Assembly: GCA_900554685.1 (NCBI GenBank)
Contig: USIG01000112.1
Coordinates: forward strand, 1 to 5,668
DNA: 5,668 nt
Direction: 5' to 3'
From: an uncultured Cryptobacterium sp.
GTDB lineage: Bacteria > Actinomycetota > Coriobacteriia > Coriobacteriales > Eggerthellaceae
Under the pieces are notes generated by a model that had not been told where the DNA came from, made no database searches, and was given only the letters and a program-made list of their open reading frames with translations. Each line of letters starts with the position of its first letter. Positions within the stretch are counted from its first letter, which is position 1. A program made the position numbers and the translations under genes. Of this stretch, positions 5,179 to 5,668 are shown one piece after another.

Positions 5179-5668
5179 ATGCAAAAGTGGATTTTGCAAG
5201 GGAAAAGCTCCAAAGCATTGCCTACGGTTCATATTGTGTCCGACTCGGTTGGAACAACAGCACTCGGTTTGGTGCGTGCCGCTGCTGCGTGCTTTGAGGT
5301 GTTTGATCCCGCTATCGAAATTCTTCCACGGGTAAGTTCGCAAAAAGAAATGATTTCAGACATCGATGCGCATGTTTCATTTCATCGTCGCATTGGTGAG
5401 TATCCTTTCGTTTTGTTTTACACCTTGGTATCTCCTGATATGCGCCAGGCTTTACAGGACTACATAGAGAAGAACAACGACATCATTATCGCGGTAGACG
5501 CGATGAGCCCCGCGCTTGATGCTCTTACCAAGGCATCGGGTCAGAAACCTATTGCAAAGCCGGGCAAAATACATTCAGTTAATGAGTACTATTTCCGTCG
5601 TATTGATGCGATGGAATTTACTATCTCACACGACGATGGGCGTAATCCTCAAGATCTTACCAAGGCTG
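5179..5668 (+). CDS. pyruvate phosphate dikinase / PEP synthase regulatory protein (partial, 5' part)
   Basis: N-terminal 163 residues of a DUF299 (Kinase-PPPase) protein; full-length members are about 270-280 residues, so the rest lies past the right edge. The family switches PPDK or PEP synthase off by ADP-dependent phosphorylation of an active-site Thr and on by phosphate-dependent removal that yields pyrophosphate, controlling pyruvate-PEP exchange. Seen here are the opening VHIVSDSVGTTA (17-28), a FYTLVSPDMRQAL block, KPGKIHSVNEYYFRRIDAMEF, and HDDGRNP (151-157) just before the cut. The P-loop (G-x-S-R-T-S-K-T-P) that should follow within about 20 residues is outside the window, so activity cannot be judged. 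PPDK rather than PEP synthase as target is inference from the Gram-positive style; a ppdK gene downstream would support it. The E. coli member is ppsR (ydiA) and the B. subtilis member yqfL. Confidence 0.93.
   Translation, partial: MQKWILQGKSSKALPTVHIVSDSVGTTALGLVRAAAACFEVFDPAIEILPRVSSQKEMISDIDAHVSFHRRIGEYPFVLFYTLVSPDMRQALQDYIEKNNDIIIAVDAMSPALDALTKASGQKPIAKPGKIHSVNEYYFRRIDAMEFTISHDDGRNPQDLTKA

Noticed and set aside
1..5668. CRISPR arrays, tRNA or rRNA genes, insertion sequences, prophage or defence genes
   Set aside because: Nothing of the kind is seen. All long + strand frames are recognised housekeeping families, and no repeated spacer pattern, cloverleaf or transposase is present.

Overview
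The window is a dense, single-strand run of bacterial housekeeping genes. It holds five complete genes and one gene cut by the right edge, all on the + strand: rimM (16S rRNA maturation), trmD (tRNA m1G37 methyltransferase), lepB (type I signal peptidase), glyQ and glyS (alpha and beta subunits of tetrameric glycyl-tRNA synthetase), then the 5' part of a bifunctional kinase/pyrophosphorylase that regulates pyruvate phosphate dikinase or PEP synthase (DUF299 family). The first bases may be the tail of another gene, probably khpA.

The organism is a bacterium of moderate GC. My best guess is a Coriobacteriia-type actinobacterium: a short one-membrane-segment LepB, an alpha2beta2 GlyRS (absent from most other actinobacteria), and a RimM with an N-terminal half resembling that group as I remember it. 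A clostridial or other Gram-positive lineage is not excluded. This is inference from protein style and gene order; no rRNA is present.

Layout: 1-30 is the possible khpA tail and spacer. 31-1359 is rimM-trmD, separated by 12 bases with an SD overlapping the rimM stop. 1360-1481 is the longest non-coding gap (122 bases), holding a short hairpin and two tiny ORFs of doubtful meaning. 1482-2051 is lepB. 2094-5107 is glyQ-glyS, two bases apart. 5117-5145 is a clear intrinsic terminator. 5179 to the end is the kinase/pyrophosphorylase gene. No terminator is visible between rimM and the end of glyS, so one transcript could cover tRNA/ribosome maturation, protein export and glycine charging.

The most striking signal is not a gene. 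Codons 16-31 of rimM form an almost perfect 21-base-pair inverted repeat (76-96 with 102-122, 5-base loop, three G.U pairs, no mismatches) ending in six T. It looks like an intrinsic terminator or a strong translation-blocking hairpin placed inside an essential reading frame, and it hides a perfect AAGGAGG. It falls exactly where the RimM protein departs from the family's conserved N-terminal motif. It is the best candidate here for an undescribed control element, plausibly separating output of upstream ribosomal protein genes from that of rimM-trmD. Lesser points are the absence of rplS after trmD, a Glu where TrmD usually has its catalytic Asp, an anti-SD-like sequence late in rimM, and no T-box leader before glyQS.
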